Source: an uncultured Rikenellaceae bacterium (GTDB lineage Bacteria; Bacteroidota; Bacteroidia; Bacteroidales; Rikenellaceae). From it: a DNA stretch of 8,696 nt. The number at the start of each line of letters is the position of its first letter. The first letter of the stretch is position 1. The position numbers were made by a program, and so were the translations under genes. The stretch is from the NCBI GenBank assembly GCA_947074135.1, contig CAMTOL010000085.1, positions 1 through 8,696 of the forward strand. The letters are read 5' to 3'. This document shows, piece after piece, positions 6,079-8,696 of the stretch. The notes under the pieces were generated by a model, which was not told where the DNA came from, did not search any database, and worked only from the letters and a program-made list of their open reading frames with translations.

Positions 6079-8376
6079 CTACGCCTTTCCAATTATGCGA
6101 ACGTAGTCACGACGAGCAATCTTCCAAGTCTGAATATAAGTCGAAATGAAAATCAACGCAAAGGCAAACAGCACTCCCGAAGCATAGACCATAAACCCAA
6201 CTTCGACCTTCTCTGCAAAAAACGACAGCATCAGTTGTGACACAAAATAGACCCCAATAATAGCTACCAAAGAGGAAACTCCAGCTACTATAAAAATGCG
6301 ACGAGCTACAAAAACTATAATCTCCATAGTCGTTGCTCCGTGGGTGCGGCGAATTGCTATCTCGCGCTGGCGTGCCTTAATATCGGTCGAAATATAACTA
6401 ACCATACCCAAAACTAGTATGATAATCAATACCAAAGAGCCCACGAAAATCATATTGCGCACAAATCTCAACTCAGAATATGAGCTCTCTACCACATCAT
6501 TGTAACGACTTACGGTGTAATCCTTCGTTGGGAATATTTTTTTTGCTAGTGCCTCAATTTCACTTTTTTGCACAGAGGTCAACTCTCCAGTAGTGCGAAT
6601 AGTTATAACCGCTCTTCGTGAACCTACATATCGTTTGTAGAGTATCATTGGCAACGGTTCAGAGTATAGATTTCCCCTAAACTCGGCAAACACTCCAATA
6701 GGTGTCCACTCCTCCATCATTAACCAATCATCGCCAATTTTGGAGTTTGTTGCAATCTGGAATCTGTGGTTTACAAATGCACTTCTTTCGCCTATCATTT
6801 TAGGATCGCCCTCCAATACCTCTATACCATAGGTCGAGAAAAAGTCCTCATCAATACCTGTCCCACGAGCCGAAATTAACATCTCGTTGCTCCTTGTGTC
6901 GTGTACCCCAATTCCGCTCCAACCATCTGTCAGCGGGTCTTCGCTAATTGTTACAGCCTCGACATAGGAGAGTCCTTGAAGCTCATTTTTTAAAGTCTGA
7001 CGACTATTTTCGACACTTTCGCTCATATAGATAACCGACAGATTATCGTACTTGTAACCTAGGTCAAAATTAATCAGTAAGTTGTACTGCAACGAGGTTA
7101 GTACAAGTAGCGAAACAGTCATAACCGAGAGCGTGAACTGAATAAAGAGCAGTGCCTGTTTCCACCACAGATTATTGCCTCTGAATTTGCGGAACACCTC
7201 CATAGCCGATATGCGGCAGAACAAAATAGCAGGTAGCACTCCAGCCACAACCACCATAGAGATAAGCACCGAGGCGATAACCCAAAGCGACGAAGCGGTA
7301 AAAATATCATTAAAACTATCGGTCAATCCCTCCAAGTCGCCACGAAGTGCGTAAATCAACCCAACTGCCAAAATAACACCAAGTATGGTGTAGATAATCG
7401 TTTCCCATATCACTAACATAAAGACCTCAAAGGTTGTAGCACCGCTAACCTTATGCACTCCCACCTCTTTGGCACGAGAAACTAAGGAGCTAATCTCTAA
7501 AAGCGCAAAGTTAAGTGCCGATACTAGTAGTATCATCAGCGCAAGAACCATAATAGCAACAGAAACTGCACCTGAAGACTGATCCATATAACCTTTTACC
7601 ATTGTTACTGGAATAGCATTGTAGGTAATGCTAAATCCTTGTGTTATCATTGTTTCGAGCTTTGGTGCAAAGGCTATATTTATTTCATCGCTTAGTTTCG
7701 CGAGGTCAGTACCTTGTGGTACAGTGAAATAGGTAAAATAGCTATCGCCACCATCCCAGTAATCTTTGAACCGACCACGTAGCATCAACTCATATTTGCC
7801 CATATGTGAATTGTTTGGTATATCTTCGTAAACTCCGCTAACGGTATAGACGAGTTTGTTTTCACCGTATAGTAGCTCTTTGCCAACGACGTCAATCGAA
7901 GAGAATATTTTTTTGGCAGCTGAACGTGAAAGCATTACCTCTCTGCTGTTAGCAAATATTTGATGGGGGTCGCCACTGAGAACCTTAATGCCAATAACAT
8001 CGAAAAATAGCGAATCGGCAAACATTGAGTTTAGTTGAAACGCTTTGTCATCAACTTTGAATTCAAGTGCTCCGACGCCTTGTGTGCGTGTAGCTTTGAT
8101 AACAGTAGGTACTGAGTTCATCAGTTCAGGTGCGACTGGACCTTGGGTGCGAATTGAATTTTCGAGTTTTTGCTCGCCTCCACCTATTGTCCAGTTTGCG
8201 AGTAGGAAACCTACGTTTTGGTGGTTGGGTATCCACCTGTCGTAACTATTCTGGTAAGCGCTCCAACAGAGTATAAAGCCACCTATGGCAATACCTAGCG
8301 TAAGTGACAAGACCTTAAAAAGATTTGGCAGTCTAAGTTTAAAGACTTGACGTAGTGAGTAAAAAAATGATTTCAT
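6079..8376 (-). CDS. Permease A: FtsX/MacB-type ABC transporter permease, 765 aa
   Basis: Membrane permease of the MacB/FtsX superfamily with the same eight-helix plan as permeases B and C: helix 1 at about residues 20-40; extracytoplasmic domain about 42-265; helices near 270-293, 320-343, 360-387 and 407-432; second extracytoplasmic domain about 435-635; helices near 640-662, 687-712 and 728-750. Here both cytoplasmic coupling motifs are well preserved, SRAKEVGVHKVSGATT (300-315) and ARQREIAIRRTHGATT (668-683), unlike B and C where the first is diverged. The tail also differs: TWKIARRDYVRIIGKA replaces the YRAAT.NP...KSE ending of the other copies, so this is the most divergent member. The ATG at 8374-8376 opens MKSFFYSLRQVFK, a normal family N-terminus. 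It is probably upstream in the same transcription unit as B and C. No nucleotide-binding domain is present; substrate unknown. Confidence 0.93.
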   Translation of the reverse strand: MKSFFYSLRQVFKLRLPNLFKVLSLTLGIAIGGFILCWSAYQNSYDRWIPNHQNVGFLLANWTIGGGEQKLENSIRTQGPVAPELMNSVPTVIKATRTQGVGALEFKVDDKAFQLNSMFADSLFFDVIGIKVLSGDPHQIFANSREVMLSRSAAKKIFSSIDVVGKELLYGENKLVYTVSGVYEDIPNNSHMGKYELMLRGRFKDYWDGGDSYFTYFTVPQGTDLAKLSDEINIAFAPKLETMITQGFSITYNAIPVTMVKGYMDQSSGAVSVAIMVLALMILLVSALNFALLEISSLVSRAKEVGVHKVSGATTFEVFMLVIWETIIYTILGVILAVGLIYALRGDLEGLTDSFNDIFTASSLWVIASVLISMVVVAGVLPAILFCRISAMEVFRKFRGNNLWWKQALLFIQFTLSVMTVSLLVLTSLQYNLLINFDLGYKYDNLSVIYMSESVENSRQTLKNELQGLSYVEAVTISEDPLTDGWSGIGVHDTRSNEMLISARGTGIDEDFFSTYGIEVLEGDPKMIGERSAFVNHRFQIATNSKIGDDWLMMEEWTPIGVFAEFRGNLYSEPLPMILYKRYVGSRRAVITIRTTGELTSVQKSEIEALAKKIFPTKDYTVSRYNDVVESSYSELRFVRNMIFVGSLVLIIILVLGMVSYISTDIKARQREIAIRRTHGATTMEIIVFVARRIFIVAGVSSLVAIIGVYFVSQLMLSFFAEKVEVGFMVYASGVLFAFALIFISTYIQTWKIARRDYVRIIGKA

Positions 8377-8384
8377 ATTTTGTT

Positions 8385-8396
8385 GTGATTTGTGAT
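8385..8396 (-). promoter_or_regulatory. A/C-rich leader motif upstream of permease A
   Basis: The 12-mer GTGATTTGTGAT (plus strand), identical to both copies before permease C, ends 8 nt before the start codon of permease A. In the mRNA it reads AUCACAAAUCAC. A translational or leader role is inferred from its repeated position only. Confidence 0.45.
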
Positions 8397-8408
8397 CTGC
8401 TTTTATCT

Positions 8409-8447
8409 GTCTTACAATTGCTTTGCAACTGCGCTCTGGGAGTGGTT
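8409..8447. repeat. Left module with hairpin, copy 2
   Basis: Counterpart of 3067-3105 with three substitutions. The 7-bp inverted repeat becomes CAATTGC (8415-8421) and GCAACTG (8425-8431). On the minus-strand transcript the changed pair is a G-U wobble, whereas on a plus-strand transcript it would be an A-C mismatch. It is followed by 22 nt that include the 17-bp extension shared with repeat copy 2. Confidence 0.7.
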
Positions 8448-8452
8448 TGGTT

Positions 8453-8469
8453 TGCTCTAGCTTTGGGGT
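8453..8469. repeat. 17-bp left extension of the core repeat, copy 3
   Basis: Identical to 5808-5824 and immediately adjacent to the core. This spacer carries both kinds of left module (the hairpin module at 8409-8447 and this extension), while each of the other spacers has only one. Confidence 0.85.
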
Positions 8470-8696
8470 AAGTCGGGTCGGGAAATTCCTGCGGAATTTC
8501 TGATTCGGCGTTGCCGACCCGACTTGGATTTTGTGCCATTGCTCTACTCGTCCTCTCTACTTTCCCTTTTTGGAAAAAGGGAAAACCAAAAACTTTTGAC
8601 GAGTTCAACCTTGCCGCCCTACACGATGCGGTTTCGAGAGCTAAAGCTCTCTTAGATTGAAAGCTGACGCTTTCACGTTTTCGATGATTTTTTGTC
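8470..8696. repeat. 227-bp structured intergenic repeat, copy 3 (upstream of permease A, reaches window edge)
   Basis: Identical to copies 1 and 2 over all 227 bp and still matching at the last base of the window, so its true right boundary cannot be seen here. By analogy with the other copies, the stop codon of the next minus-strand gene should lie about 27-30 bp beyond the edge. Together with the left modules it accounts for nearly all of the 320 bp after the permease A start codon. I see no gene in it. Confidence 0.94.

Noticed and set aside
5646..6092. 148-codon minus-strand reading frame through repeat copy 2, sharing a peptide segment with an 89-codon frame over copy 3 (8339-8608).
   Set aside because: The shared peptide simply reflects identical DNA. 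The frame overlaps the ends of permeases A and B, has low-complexity basic composition, and in copy 1 is stopped directly after the core. A small protein is not supported.
3109..8696. CRISPR array.
   Set aside because: Repeats are far too long and are separated by 2.4-kb gene-containing intervals, not short unique spacers.
2989..8696. Internal promoters with the Bacteroidota consensus (TTTG ... TAnnTTTG) in the three spacers.
   Set aside because: I found no TAnnTTTG on the minus strand in any spacer, so no promoter is called. Transcription probably begins outside the window.

Overview
The window looks like a piece of a Bacteroidota (probably Bacteroidales) chromosome. All credible coding sequence is on the minus strand. 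The start codons have AT-rich leaders without an obvious Shine-Dalgarno sequence. The proteins are the long (765-786 residue) double-FtsX/MacB-type permeases that this phylum carries in multi-gene arrays. The genus cannot be fixed from the sequence alone.

Layout in the direction of transcription (right to left): repeat copy 3 (8470-8696, running into the window edge); permease A (8376-6079); repeat copy 2 (6051-5825); permease B (5725-3365); repeat copy 1 (3335-3109); permease C (2988-631); and, only 29 bp later, the wreck of a fourth permease (601-112) that keeps its first ~58 and last ~107 codons and has lost about 1.9 kb between them. Positions 1-111 hold no gene I can recognise. No plus-strand gene is credible.

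The three intact proteins share one architecture: an N-terminal membrane helix, a large extracytoplasmic domain, a cluster of helices with an FtsX domain, a second extracytoplasmic domain, and a C-terminal three-helix FtsX domain. They are distant paralogues, not recent copies. Each probably supplies both halves of a transporter membrane dimer and needs a separate ABC ATPase, which is not in this window. Substrate is unknown; for this superfamily, peptide efflux or sensing, lipoprotein handling and mechanotransmission are all possible.

The most striking feature is in the spacers. A 227-bp sequence occurs three times, in the same orientation and with no difference that I could find by eye, although the genes it separates are strongly diverged. 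Most of it can fold into nested perfect hairpins. It lies 27-29 bp after the stop codons of permeases A and B. To its left (gene-start side) are shorter modules combined differently in each spacer, and a 12-base A/C-rich leader motif sits 7-10 nt before each intact start codon. The result is a gene-repeat-gene-repeat array whose identical direct repeats could drive gain, loss or exchange of permease genes. The deleted permease at the left end, which has no repeat beside it, shows that the array has already lost sequence.
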